A stretch of DNA of 57,999 nucleotides, taken from assembly GCA_015680685.1 (NCBI GenBank), contig MNCI01012629.1, forward strand, positions 634,587 to 692,585, in the 5' to 3' direction. The notes under the pieces were generated by a model, which had not been told where the DNA came from, searched no databases, and saw only the letters and a program-made list of their open reading frames with translations. The DNA comes from Gnetum montanum (Eukaryota; Streptophyta; Gnetopsida; Gnetales; Gnetaceae). A program made the translations under genes and the position numbers. Positions 22,735-34,448 of this stretch are shown here, one piece after another (position 1 is the first letter of the stretch; each line of letters starts with the position of its first letter).

Positions 22735-24273
22735 AAGAATAGAGAGGGAATGTCAGTGGTGAACCTATAGTGATGTTTTTTATTCTTTGTTGGGACCTCT
22801 CAGGTCAATCCTCTAGACAACAACAAAGAGGCACTAATGAAACACCATCAAATTTACATGTTATAACCTTTGTAACCCCATCCCATACAATCTAAGACTA
22901 AAATTCATTATAAATATGAAGACTGTAACTGATAAGAGACAATCTCACATATTTCATACTTTTGGGATGAAAAGAATGCCTCATTAGTGGCCAAAGCTTC
23001 ATTTTCCAAGTTAAAAGAGTCACCTAGTGTCTATATTTGGGCTTTTGGAATGCCAAAAAAGGTAATTTGATGGGTTTTATGGGGGGTANGTAATTCTCAC
23101 CTACTCCTAGTGTGGAGCAGTGTGGGCCACCTATTCGCAACATGGAGGCATCAAAACCAGCGTGGAGGGATGTAAGGGATGGGCCTTACCTAGCCCCATC
23201 ATAGAGAGAGTGTGATGCTCAACATAGAAGGGGTTGACCTTCACCCCCAATGTTGATCTCTCATCCTTCCAATGTTGACATCTCCTCCCTAGTGTAGAAG
23301 CAACATGGCAAATATTTCAACATTGCATTAACTCTAGTAAGAACCCTATAATGCCAGCATGGAAGGTTGAAGACCCATCATGGAAGGAGTAAATAAAATG
23401 TGCAAGGTGCATCCATGTTATTATTTCTATTAAACAAAATGGCCATGGGAGTATAACACTTTCTATATGTGGTAACCCCTCTAGATTTTGGGCACCAACC
23501 CTCCTAAACATAGAAATTTGCAATAATTTGCAGCCAATTTGTAGACCAAATCATGACCACAACCTTATAAAACTAAAATCCCAACACCACTTCAAGGTTT
23601 CACACTCTTGGTAATGACATATAGTTTGCATTTTAAGCATTTTGGAATTTTGGACATCCAAGAGCTCTTACTACTTAGTAGAAACATAGCTTCTTGGGGC
23701 CTACTAGCATAGAACCATTGTAGCTCTATTACTCCTATTACTCCTCTTGGGATTTGTGAGCTTGGAGTGTCAACAATCCTCCCTTGGGATCCCAAAATTC
23801 TAGCATGAAGCATTTTGACTATCTTAATCCTTCACATTTCTCAAACTTAGCAGTGACCAATGTTGTAGATTTTGAGTAGTAGTAGAGGAGATTTGAAGAC
23901 ATTGAGAGTGGTTGACCATCTAGATCATAGAGAAAATTCTATTTTCTTCAACAAACTTGAAGCCTTCACCTAAGTGAACCCCCCTTTTCTCTCCTACAAG
24001 CACTTTTGCATATATTTCTAAACTCATTCTTTATTAATTTAATAAATTTTATAGTTTTATTTAATGTAAAAATTGTATTCTTTTTTGTTTTTTAGATTTT
24101 CAATTTTCACACTTTTTGCAACCTCACTTTGAACCTCCCTAAGTCCCTAGGTGATCTACTAGATAGTCTAAGGCATCATGAATCCCATTTTTTGGAGGCC
24201 CTAGGAATTTGGGGTTGAGGCTATCCATGACTAAGAATCCTTGGCTCTCTAACAGCCTAGTTTTTCCATCACA
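22735..24273 (+). repeat. Probable polypurine tract and 3' LTR of element F
   Basis: A purine tract, AAGAATAGAGAGGGAA (22735-22750), is followed by TGTCAGTGG. A TATA box (TATAAATA) sits at 22909-22916. At about 24273 the sequence (CCATCACA) changes to that of element C's third ORF, aligning with A near 15585. The partner LTR lies outside the window, so both ends are inferred. The internal stretch 23090-23335 is dense in GTGGAGC/AACATGGAGG/AATGTTGA words. There is a single undetermined base at 23089. Confidence 0.4.
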
Positions 24274-25900
24274 ACATCCCTCCCAAGATAACCACAATTC
24301 CTAGAGATTTCTATAAATGCCACCACATTTTTAGTGTACCTGGAGGAGGGTGAGGGGGAAATTATCTTGGTGACATAGCACTAGGGTTAGGAGACAATGG
24401 TAAAGGTGATGATTAACCATGTGGTAGAACCATTGAATGCTTCTACAATCTCTATGTTGAATATTGTTATACTCAAGAACATATAGACATCCTCAAGAGT
24501 AGCCAATGGAATGCTTAGCATAACCTAACATGAGGAGGTGCTAGACCAATAGGTAGGAATTTGGCAACCACTTCAAGAGATCTTTGATATTTCGAATAAC
24601 ATCACTACCACCTAGTTGGTGCTATTTTAAGGGACAAGCACATCATTGCTAATGTCCACTCAAGATAACTACATTCAAAAATTGATGATTGGCTACCATG
24701 CTTATGGAGTTGAGAGCTTAACTAGCTAATCCCACCATTCTTAGCTAGGTTGTAACAAGATATGAAGCTTTGTTATAGCTTCAAAACAAACTAAAAGATA
24801 CTACAAACATAAAAAAGACATCAATCTTTGAAGCATCCATCTTGAAGTCCTTAGCCTACAACATCGAGTAAGACCTATAAGAGGTTCATAAGAAGAGCCT
24901 AGTTCTAACTAAATATAATTATCTCCTATGGATGTTAAGATCTAAAAGGAGAAAATGGTATAATTTTTGTTACAACAGCAAGAGAAACTTGCCAAGGTGA
25001 CCATGGAATTGAGGAGGTTCGCTATTGAAAATTAAAATTTCTTAATGGAGGAGGTCCATCCGCTTCATCAAAAATTGGCCATTGAGATAGCCACCTAGAA
25101 GAATGAGGCCCTAAAGTTTGAATGAGTGAAAAATTACTACAAGGACTAGGTTGGACTTCTCAAGGAAGTCAATGAGGAAGAAATCCAACTAGCCAAGGTA
25201 AAGATGAATGAGGCCCTCTAGAAAACTCCAACAAGGAGGCAATGTATGATAGCCCATCTTTAATGGACTCAATATCTACAATAAAGTTAAAACCCTCCTA
25301 AAGGAGTTTTAGACTAAGAAGATGATATAATATATTGAGTTAGCTAACCTTCAATATGCAAACTTGGCAATGCTAATTTTTGGAAGGCCAAGGCTAGAAC
25401 TACAGAAACAAGTGACTAGCTCTTACCTTCTATATGAGGTAGAGTTCAAGCATCACAAATACATGAAGAGAAACCTAGAAATAGCTAATGCTGCCCTTGA
25501 AGTTATTAATGGCTAATTCATAGATCAATGACCAATGGCTAAGAACCTAACCAAGAGGATGAATGATACCAAAATCTATAAAACTCTAGTGGAGCATTGA
25601 ACATCAAAAACAAACAATTCCCTACCTAGTTCATGAACATCAAGAAGTTATTCCCACCCATGCCGTATTTGTTGAATGTTTCCATACCAACTCACATCAA
25701 CGATGCCACATGGACTATGTATGATTCCTGAACTAAGGATGAGATGATGAAAGCACTACTATATGCTTTTCATCTTCCATTCGAAGTAGTTGCTACAACA
25801 GGACAACCACAAGTGTCTTAGCCTCAACCAACATGTGCACTAGAGGCATGGGAAGGTTATTTAGCACCTTTTGGGCCTTTACCTTCTAGGAATGTTTGAT
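24274..25900 (+). pseudogene. Third ORF of element C, 3' part
   Basis: Collinear with A's 15585-17195. Recognisable protein-level matches include TSSYLLYEVEFKHHKYMK (about 25410-25465; A has ASSYLFYEVEFKHYIKIK), LTKRMND (about 25545-25567), and the tail ATWTMYDS with AFHLPFEVV (about 25705-25790). Many stops. The N-terminal domain is missing because element F joins here. Confidence 0.65.
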
Positions 25901-26138
25901 CTTGTTCTCCTCTTTGGTTGTTAGAGGCATTCTAGCTATCAATTTTTGTAAAGGTGTTTAATTTTATTTTGATGAACATCCATTTTTATAATCATTGTTA
26001 ATTCATACACTTGGGTACTTCATGTGATTTTTTGAGTCAATTAATTAGTCAATGGTTCCATACCTTTCTAAATTTTGTAAGAAGCTTGATCCTTCTTTTG
26101 TTCACTCAAGGATGACTTTTTAGTTAGTAATTGGGGTA

Positions 26139-26607
26139 TGATGAATTGTAATCAATGAGCAACATTGACAGGCATGCGTCGACATAGCTTCATTGTTGTA
26201 TGTTCTGATGCATTGATGTGGTGTTTAAGACTACCTATATAAATGTGTGCATAGACAACATTTATACATCAATTAGTTAATAGCTTAGGAAAATTCTTGT
26301 AGTTTGTTTCCATGATAGTTATAATATTTTCTAAGTGCCTATAGTAGGACTCAAGAAGTGTATGGATCCTTATTCGAGCATTGATGTACCTAGACACTTT
26401 GGTATGATAGTAATAAAGATGAACTTCTTGAAATACCTTGCAGCATTTGGAAATAGTTTAATGCATAACTTAATGCATTTTACTATTCAAGAAATTTACT
26501 TTCATGTCCTTAGTTAATTAAATATGACTAGTTAATACACAAAAGTATGACCATCTCAAGCATAATGTTAATAATTGGTAATCTTGGTAGTGCTAGCACT
26601 TAGTAAT
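26139..26607 (+). repeat. 3' LTR of element C, first part
   Basis: Begins TGATGAATTG after AATTGGGGTA. TATATAAA lies at 26236-26243. It aligns with A's LTR up to TTAGTAAT, where B's LTR starts. GTAAT (26603-26607) is the target duplication paired with GTAAC at 53291. Confidence 0.9.
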
Positions 26608-27563
26608 TCATGAGTGGTGAAAGGTACCCCTACACCCAACCATATGAATCACAAAGCACTCATGCATGATCTAGGAAAATTTCATGGACTTTATAATTTT
26701 TTGTACACTAGACTTCTAAGAAGTGAACCTTGCCCTAAGGTCATTCATTGTCTTCCTAATTACACTTATGAAACATAATGGTATGGTTAAGATTAATCGA
26801 GGAATATGATATTTATCATTTTGTGTTTTATGATTTTGGTTCTTGAAGAAAGAGATAGATTAATTTTATAACTAATTCAATTTAACTAACTAACTAATCT
26901 TTAACTAATCCTAACATAAGCATCTGGTTCCATTTTCTATACACATCCTCAACACATGTATCCAGTGTTGGGTTACCAAGCACTATATTATTGGGCATAC
27001 CAAGCAATAACACTACCGAGATTACCAAGAAAATACATGTTACACTTCAAGTAGTGGTACTTATGTATTTAATCTATCTAGCTTATCTTTCTTAATTATT
27101 TAGTTAGATTAATTACTCAAAAACATTAAAGAATTAATTGAAAGCATTAAATGCATGAATAAAATATCTAAGCTATCTAGAATGCTACAAGGTTTATCAA
27201 GAAGCTTGTCTTTATTGCCATACATACTATCATGCTTAGGTACAATAATGCTCGAAGAAAGATCCATACACCCAATGACTCCTGCTACAAACACTCATGA
27301 CAAATATTCTAAATTTCAAATAGACAAATTGCAAGGGTTCTAATACTACTATGAATTGGATGCTCATAAACATGGCTAGGAGCTTCTATTTATAGTTTTT
27401 TCTCTAGGACTACGTTGATGAGGCCTTATCCATATAGCAAACGCTATGTTAACATGGCCCTATCAACAGGGCAACACCACATAAATGAAGCCCCATTGAT
27501 GAGGGTCCATCAATGAGGCCATGTCAATTAGGGTTCATCAATGTGACACATTAATTCTCATCA
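26608..27563 (-). repeat. 3' LTR of element B
   Basis: The + strand reads TCATGAGTGG at the left end (expected TGATGAGTGG, one change) and CTCATCA at 27563. The reverse-strand TATA box (TATAAATAG) is at 27386-27394. Aligns with 52336-53290. Confidence 0.9.
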
Positions 27564-27779
27564 TACGTCCATGAATATCTATATGAAAGCTTGTCCTCAA
27601 GTTCTTTTACAAAATTGGAAAGGTATGGGATTCTTGACTGACTCTTAACAAAACAGAACAAACTAACTTGACAAAACTAGGTGCCCGAGTGTATAGATCA
27701 ACACATTACAAAATTATGATGTTCATGATAAAAAATTAAACACCATGACATGACTACATAAAAATAATTAGAAAACCTT

Positions 27780-30316
27780 CCTTTGATGGCATAAAGATGA
27801 TGGAGAAGATCAAATAGTCCTAGGTAGTGATGGCTCTTGACGTTCTAAGGGACCTTTGCCAACTTTAGGCATGTGTGGTAGTTAAGGTGGTGATGGCTAT
27901 TCTATTATAGTTGCAACCTCTAGTGGAAGGATAAAGGCATCAAGTAATGCCTTCATCTTCTCCTCCTTACTTCAAGGATCATTCATGGTCCATGTGGCAT
28001 CACCAATGTTAGCTAGAAGGAGGACATCCCATGAATAGGGCATTATTGGGAACATCTCCTTCACATTGATAAACTAGGTAGTGAACAGTTTTCTTTTGAT
28101 ATCAAACACCCTAATTGTGTTTTATAGCTCTTGGGATTCATTCATCCTCTTGGCCAAGTTCTTAGTAGTTGATCTTTGATTCGTGAATCTTGCCTTAAGA
28201 ACTTCAAGTTCAATGTTTGCCATCGTAAGCTTGTCCTTGGTGTCCTTGTGGTGCTTGAACTTAGCCTTGTATAGAAAGTATGAGCTAGCACCTAATTCTC
28301 TAACTTAGACCCTGGCCATATAGTAGTCAACATGGCCAGATTTTCATAATAGAGATTGGCAAGCTCCATAGTCTCTGTCATCTCCTCAATCTGCAACTCC
28401 TTCATGTGAATTTCTACTTTTTTGTAGGCATCTATCCCATCAATAATGATTTGCCACAACTCTTTTCATTTCTAAAGTTATTAGATAGTATCATTTACCT
28501 TTTTTCTTTCTATATGTGCTTCTCATTTGTTTCCTTTTGTAGATCAACCTTCTCTCTATAATGGTCATTGAATTTCTCAAACATGAGAGCCTATAATCTC
28601 TAGGTAGCTACATCAATTGTACTTCTTTGGTGAAGGGCATGAACTTCCTCCACAAAGATATTCCTATTTTCTACTACCAGTTCCTCAATTCTATGTTTTC
28701 TCTAGCTAGTTGCTCTTATTGTTGATGGATAAAATTAGTTAATTATTTCTTATGTGCATCAACATTTCATAGGTGATGGTTCTATATGATTAGTTGGATG
28801 TTCTCCTAGTAGGTCTAATCCAAGGCTTTCTATATCTTATGCTATGTGGCCTCTACAAAGGATCTATAGAACATCATTGTTTTCATTCCACCCTCAACAC
28901 CTTTCAGTTTTATGTGAAGTTGTTTCATAACTTCATCTCTTGTAAGTTCCTAGTTGAGAAATGCAGGATTAGTAATCTAGGCTTTTAGTTTGGCAACTTC
29001 CACAACTAAGTTTTCATTCTGCTCCTTGGCTATTTTAAGTTGCCACTATAATGTGATTTTTTCCTTTGCCTATAGTAGCTCCAACTAGGTTGTAGTGATA
29101 GTGTTTGGAAGTTCAAAGACATCCAATAGTAATTGCTCAATTCCCATAAATAAGTGTAGTAGTTCTTCATCTTATGCTACATTTATTCTACTACTTGTGG
29201 TTCCTACAAATATTTTCACATCCTTGAGTGTAGTAACATTTGGTACAACTATCATAAGTGCATTGAGATTCTCAGTAATATGTTCAATGACCACTTCTAT
29301 TGTTGTCTTCTACCATTGGTGCTACATCATTGGTACAGTTGCCCCTTCACCCTCGTCCAAGTTCACCAGGAAGGTCATAGCATTTCTAGAGATTTCTAGA
29401 AGTGACTATTATGCTATGAGAGATATTGTGACCTCTTTTGCATTCATATTTGACCTTGTAAATAGTTTTTTTCCTTGCACTAAGAAAATGGATCCATGCT
29501 TACCCATCAATCTGATAGTTGAAGCCACCTCATTAAGGTGACTCATCATTGGTCTGTATATAGATGGGTCCTTGCCACTCATGCCTATTCTTTGCTCTTG
29601 TTCACTCAAGAGCCATTCTCTATACTCTGGAAACCATTGGGTAGTTGTAATGATGTCTAGTACTAATGTTTAAGTGGCAGGTGAGGGTGGTGGTTGCTTC
29701 TCCTCTTCTTAAATTTTAGTTTTAGGCATCTTATCATTTATCATTTCTACCTAGTTGGTGGCTACAATAGTTCTAATCGTGTCATTTATGTAATGGACTA
29801 TCCCTTCCCTTTGAAAAAGTTTCCTAATGAGGCATGGGAAGGAGAGTTCCTTTTTTCTACATTCATTTTCTTTAACTACTTCTCCATATCTAGATAAATT
29901 AGTTGTAGAAGGTTGACTGCAAATCTTCCACTCAAAATGGCACATGCTTAGGCAAAGAAGGAAATGATTTTGCTTGGTCTCACTGTGGGACTAAGGTGGA
30001 AGGTTGCAATCTTGTAATGAATCCTTTGTACTAGTGTGAGCATGCCAATATTCTTATAGTTGATACCATAGCACTATTACATCCATTGTTTCTTAATATT
30101 TATATTTACCTGCATCGAGATCTCATTAAGGTTCATTCTTTTTTTGGGCAACCTAAGCATTGCAGTAATGGCCTACATCAAGTAGGATATTGAGATGTCC
30201 TTAATCTTTACCATTGCTCTAGGATGTCTATTATCCTAGAATAAAAACATATCTTCCATGTACCACTTCCCAGTGGAAGTGATGATTGACCACATGGGAG
30301 AGGCCTTTAGGTAGTN
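27780..30316 (-). pseudogene. Third ORF of element B: plant-transposon-protein-like N-terminus plus coiled coil
   Basis: Same gene as in A and C, read on the minus strand. N-terminal matches begin at 30310 (SHVVNHHFHWEVVHG). The open stretch 29751-29945 carries ELSFPCLIRKLFQREGIVHY, matching A's LLLFPYLIKKLCKKGGIDHY. 29409-29609 includes MSHLNEVASTIRLMGKHGS. The coiled-coil region follows, with AKEQNENLVVEVAKLKA (about 29035-28985) and LARENIELRN (about 28710-28680). The tail WTMNDP and ALLDAFILPLEV lies near 27995-27920. Stops and frameshifts throughout. Its 5' end runs into the gap at 30317. Confidence 0.65.
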
Positions 30317-30456
30317 NNNNNNNNNNNNNNNNNNNNNNNNNNNNNNNNNNNNNNNNNNNNNNNNNNNNNNNNNNNNNNNNNNNNNNNNNNNNNNNNNNNN
30401 NNNNNNNNNNNNNNNNNNNNNNNNNNNNNNNNNNNNNNNNNNNNNNNNNNNNNNNN
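30317..30456. other. Assembly gap (N run)
   Basis: 140 undetermined bases between the third ORF of B and the inverted segment. Confidence 0.99.
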
Positions 30457-30872
30457 TTAGAGCTTATAACCTTCCAAAGGCCATAACTAACAAATTGTTT
30501 ATCCAAATCACTCTATTTTTCAACCTTGTAGCTATTGAAGGTAAGTTATTCTTCATGGGGCCCACAAATATACCATTTTTATAGAAATTTTTTTGTGATT
30601 TTTTAAACTCCCACAAAGGTTTAACTAAAAAATCAACTATTAAATGCTAAATTATAAGAGTTAAACCTTTCCAACATGCTCTAGTCATAATTATAGTAAA
30701 TGATTAATAAAATAATCAATATGCCATGCTCCAATACTAGCCAAAGTGTAACTAGCTAATGAGAAAAGGTATTCAAAAACTTTAAAGGTACACATTACAT
30801 CTACTAATCCATGTATGTGTTGTCATCGTAGATGGCACCAAAAGGAAAGCACACACAAGANGGGTCATGTCT
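30457..30872 (+). repeat. Inverted segment within element B
   Basis: Homologous to 13960-14375 of element A on the same strand (shared AACTCCCACAAAGGTTTAA and GGAAAGCAC), while the rest of B is antisense to A. The base at 30871 is undetermined. In both elements the segment lies next to a U3-like fragment and before the third ORF. Confidence 0.7.
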
Positions 30873-32015
30873 ATTTATAGAATTTTTTCCTTATGTTGAC
30901 AAGGCCTTGTATATAGGTGTGCTCCATTGACTCGGTCCTGTATATAGGGCCCATTAGCAAAAATTTTCAAATTTGAATATCTTAAGAAGTATAACAAATT
31001 TTCCAATGAAATTGGGATCCATGAAATCCCAAAAAAGCCAATAATATGATAAAATCATTGAAGAGGGTCTTTAAAATCTCAAAAAAAATGAAAATTTTGA
31101 TGGAGAACATATTTAATAAACAAAATATGTAAAGGAGCACATGGTCTGATGTGGAAGGTGGATGTATGAAAGATTCTAGTTATGAGAATGCCTAGGGATA
31201 AGGTACTTAAAGAACCTGACCAAGGGATATGTAAGTGGATCCTCCTCATAGTAGGAACATGCATTTTTTACCCTTGAATAGACTCAACCTAAGGAGTTTT
31301 TGTGTCCCAAAGATGACTAATGGTCGATGGAAGTTAAGGACCAAAACTTGGAAGATTCTACCTAAGAATTCAAATGCGTTAGACCAAGACATGGAATAAA
31401 GAACATGGATACCAATAGTGAGGTGAGTTATGGATAGCATAAATGGATGATGGAGAAGATGGAATGGAATTCCAAAATAAGGTCATAATAAGTCCCTTAT
31501 GAGGTTCATGTTTAAAATGACCAAAAATGATCCATCCTTAGTGTAGACCAAAACCAACCTCTTTCAGTAACTTTGCATTACCACTTCAAGATCAATCCAC
31601 CACCTCGAGACAAAAGAGTGCTCCCATAAAACAACCACCATTCCATAAATAAAGAAAAAGAGAAGTAGAAAGTGATAGAGGGCCTTAGTTAATGGGAACC
31701 ATTAGGCATGGGTACATGTTTTTCTAGTCCCATAACCAATGCTTGTAACCCATTTATTTGTCTAACGCATGTGCTTTGAATTCCCATCATGTTTTTTTTC
31801 CTTGGTTTTTTTCTTGAATTTTTGGATGGGAACAATAGCATGCAGAGACTTTATCTAACTTCCTATAGTCAGTGACATGGAACAGTAAGTAGCTCATGAA
31901 AAAAAATCAAGCACTTAAGTAAGTAGAAGAGTACAAAGAGTATTGAGTTCCCTTGAAGTCACACCTTATTCAGACCTTTGAATCCTTTCCAATTCTAGAA
32001 AATTTTTATTTGGAC
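30873..32015 (-). other. Non-coding region of element B between third ORF and integrase
   Basis: 30876-30960 resembles the TATA-box part of this family's own LTR (reverse-strand TATAAATAGA), so it may be an internal LTR fragment. The remainder has small minus-strand frames (31079-31440) without recognisable domains. Confidence 0.45.
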
Positions 32016-34448
32016 TCTTGGATTTTTATATGATCATGGTCCCAAAAGGAATGGTTTCATCAATTATGTAAGATCCTTTCCACAACATTTTGAATTTTGT
32101 TTCTTGAGGTACATATGTGGGATTCTAGTAAAAAACCTTATCTCCTAGTTGAAATTTTACTTTCTGTATTCTTTGGTCACATTTTTGTTTATTGAATTCC
32201 TTGTGCACTTCATTTAAAGATAGGAACACCAATCAGCTTTTATCTAGTATGTTGAGGTTGATTAGTCTTTCTTTTTGGGCTAGATTTAGGTCAAGATTCA
32301 GGTCACAGATTGTTGAGAGTGTATGGAGCTCAAATTAAACAAGAAGTGTTGAAGGTTTTCCATACACTAACTCATAGGGAGAGTAGCCAATAGGAAGTTT
32401 CCATGTAGAGTGGTAGGGCTAAAGGACATCATTGAGTTTTCTACTCCAATCTCTCCTATATTTGCTTGTGGTTCTTGATAAGATCTTTGTGATCTCTTGG
32501 TTAGTTACCTCCACTTGACCATTGGCTTGGGGGTAATAGGGTGTTGTTAATTTATGTTCAACCCCCAAGTGTTGCATCAACTATCTAAAAGTGGCACCTA
32601 TAAAATGAGTTCCATTGTTAGAAATCAATGTACATGACATCCCAAACCTATTTACAACATGTTGTTGTACAAATCTAGTAGCAATGGATGATGTACAATC
32701 AGTGATAGCTACTACTCCTACCCATTTGGTGCAATAGTTGATTACTATGATGATATATGCCTTTCTATTAGACTTGGGTATGATGGAACCCATGAAGTCT
32801 ATGCCTCATATGTCAAAGGGCTCCATTAGTTGAATCCACTATTAAGGATCCTCCATTCACATGGTCATCCTATCATCTCTTTGACAATGTTCACAAGATT
32901 AGACAAATTAGGGGGCATCCATGAAGATTGTAGACCAGTAGTATCCTACCATTAGGATTTTTATGGCCATGAATCCCCCTACATAGTGGCCTCCACAAGG
33001 TCCTTCACGAGCATCCTAGAGAATGTGTAGTTGATCTACATCAACAACACACCAACAAACCAAGCCATGAGTGCACATCTTGTATAGGTGTCTGTTGATT
33101 TTCATGAAGTACTTTGCCTAATGAAGAAAATATTGTTTCTTTCTGAAGTCTATACCTTATTGCATTTTTTGAGTGAGAAGGTAAGTGAGAATGTCATCAT
33201 ACCATTTTATTTTTATGGGCACTTGGTCATTTATCAGTTCTCTAAAGAGGAGTTTTTCTAAAAATTGATTAGAGAGTGGACTCTCCTCCTCTTTTTTATC
33301 CCATCTTAACCAAGAGAGATGATCAGTGACTGCATTCTTAGTTCCTTTTCAATCTACCACTGTGAGATAAAATTCCTACAAGATCACAAGCTATTGTATG
33401 ATACAAAGATTCACCATCGGCTTGTTCATGAGAAAGTGGATGGCATTGTGATCTATGTGCACAAATACTTTGCAGCCAAGCATAGTGCCTAAAATTTTTG
33501 AGAGCATTCATCACTGTTGTTAGTTCTTTCTTAGTTGTGGTGCAATTCAACTATGCACCCACAATGCTTTAGCTCACACAATGAATGTAATACAAACATT
33601 TCTTATCATCCAACTATGTAAGCACTACTCCGAAGGCATAATTAGATGGGTCCATCATTATGTTGAATGGTTTGAACCTGTCTAGTGCCTATAGAATTAG
33701 AGTTTATATGAGTTTGTATTTTAATTATTAAAGTGCATGTTCACACTCAGTCTAAACAAATGGTGCATCTTTTTTGTAAGGTTGACTAATGGCTTTACAA
33801 TCCTAGAGAAATCCTCTATGAAATGCTGGTAGTAGGTAGTGTGCTCAAGGAATGATCTAAAATCTTTAATTATCTTAGGTTGATGTGTAATTCCTTGAAT
33901 GATCCATATCTTTTTTAGGTATACCTCAATCCCTACTTGAGTAATTTTGTGCACCAATGTTATGCCTTCCTAGACCATTAAATGGATTTTCTACCAATTA
34001 AGGCTAAGGTTTATTTTGATACATATTTTTAGAACTTGCTCAAGGTGATCCAGGGCTTGCTCAAACATAGCCCCATAGGTAGATAAGTCATTCATAAAGA
34101 CTTCTATCCTACTACCAATTTTTTGCTGAAAAAAACTAAGGACTAGGTGTTGAAATGTTTCAGCGGCATTTCATAGACCAAATGGCATATTACAATATCC
34201 AAAAATCCCCTAGGGACATGTGAATGTTGTCTTTCCCTAATCCTTTGGTGCAATCTAGATCTGGTAATAGCCACTATAATCATCCAAGAAGCTACAATAG
34301 TAATGTCTAGATATGATGTCCAATACTTGATCCACAAATGACAATGGAATATGATCTTTAAATGTTACCATATTCAATATCCTAAAGTTGATGTAGACTT
34401 TCGACTTAACATCTTTCTATGGCATAATTGCAAGTGGGCTAACCCACT
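32016..34448 (-). pseudogene. pol of element B, second part: RT, RNase H, integrase
   Basis: Read from 34448 downward. RT resumes with WVSPLAIMP, then KDHIPLSFVDQVLD (about 34355-34315) and FMNDLSTYGAM near 34085, where the catalytic DD has become ND. LEHTTYYQHFIEDFSRIVKP is in the 33721-33957 frame. RNase H follows: TKKELTTVMNALKNFRHY (33550-33480) and AVTDHLSWL near 33325. The integrase core holds DFMG near 32790, YCTKW, and LISNNGTHF (second catalytic Asp changed to Asn). TPYYPQANGQVEVTN (about 32540-32500) keeps the Glu. The C-terminal PIGYSPYELVYGKPSTLL and FQLGDKVFY blocks end near 32030. There is only one RNase H, unlike element D. Confidence 0.88.

Larger units (their letters stand above)
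1..24273 (+). mobile_element. Element F: Tat-like Ty3/gypsy element with gag and protease but no pol
   Basis: Order on the + strand: gag (1-2560), protease (2604-3140), short GGCCTAAA repeat (3426-3545), an array of about 190-bp repeats (3560-4340 and 18320-20640), a second short-repeat block (21640-21915), a purine-rich tract and a probable 3' LTR (to about 24273). Element A (4346-18314) interrupts the array. No reverse transcriptase, RNase H or integrase is readable between the two short-repeat blocks, where the related element D has its pol. The 5' LTR and first part of gag lie outside the window. Reading this as one non-autonomous element is an inference from order and from homology to D. 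The right boundary is approximate. Confidence 0.55.
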
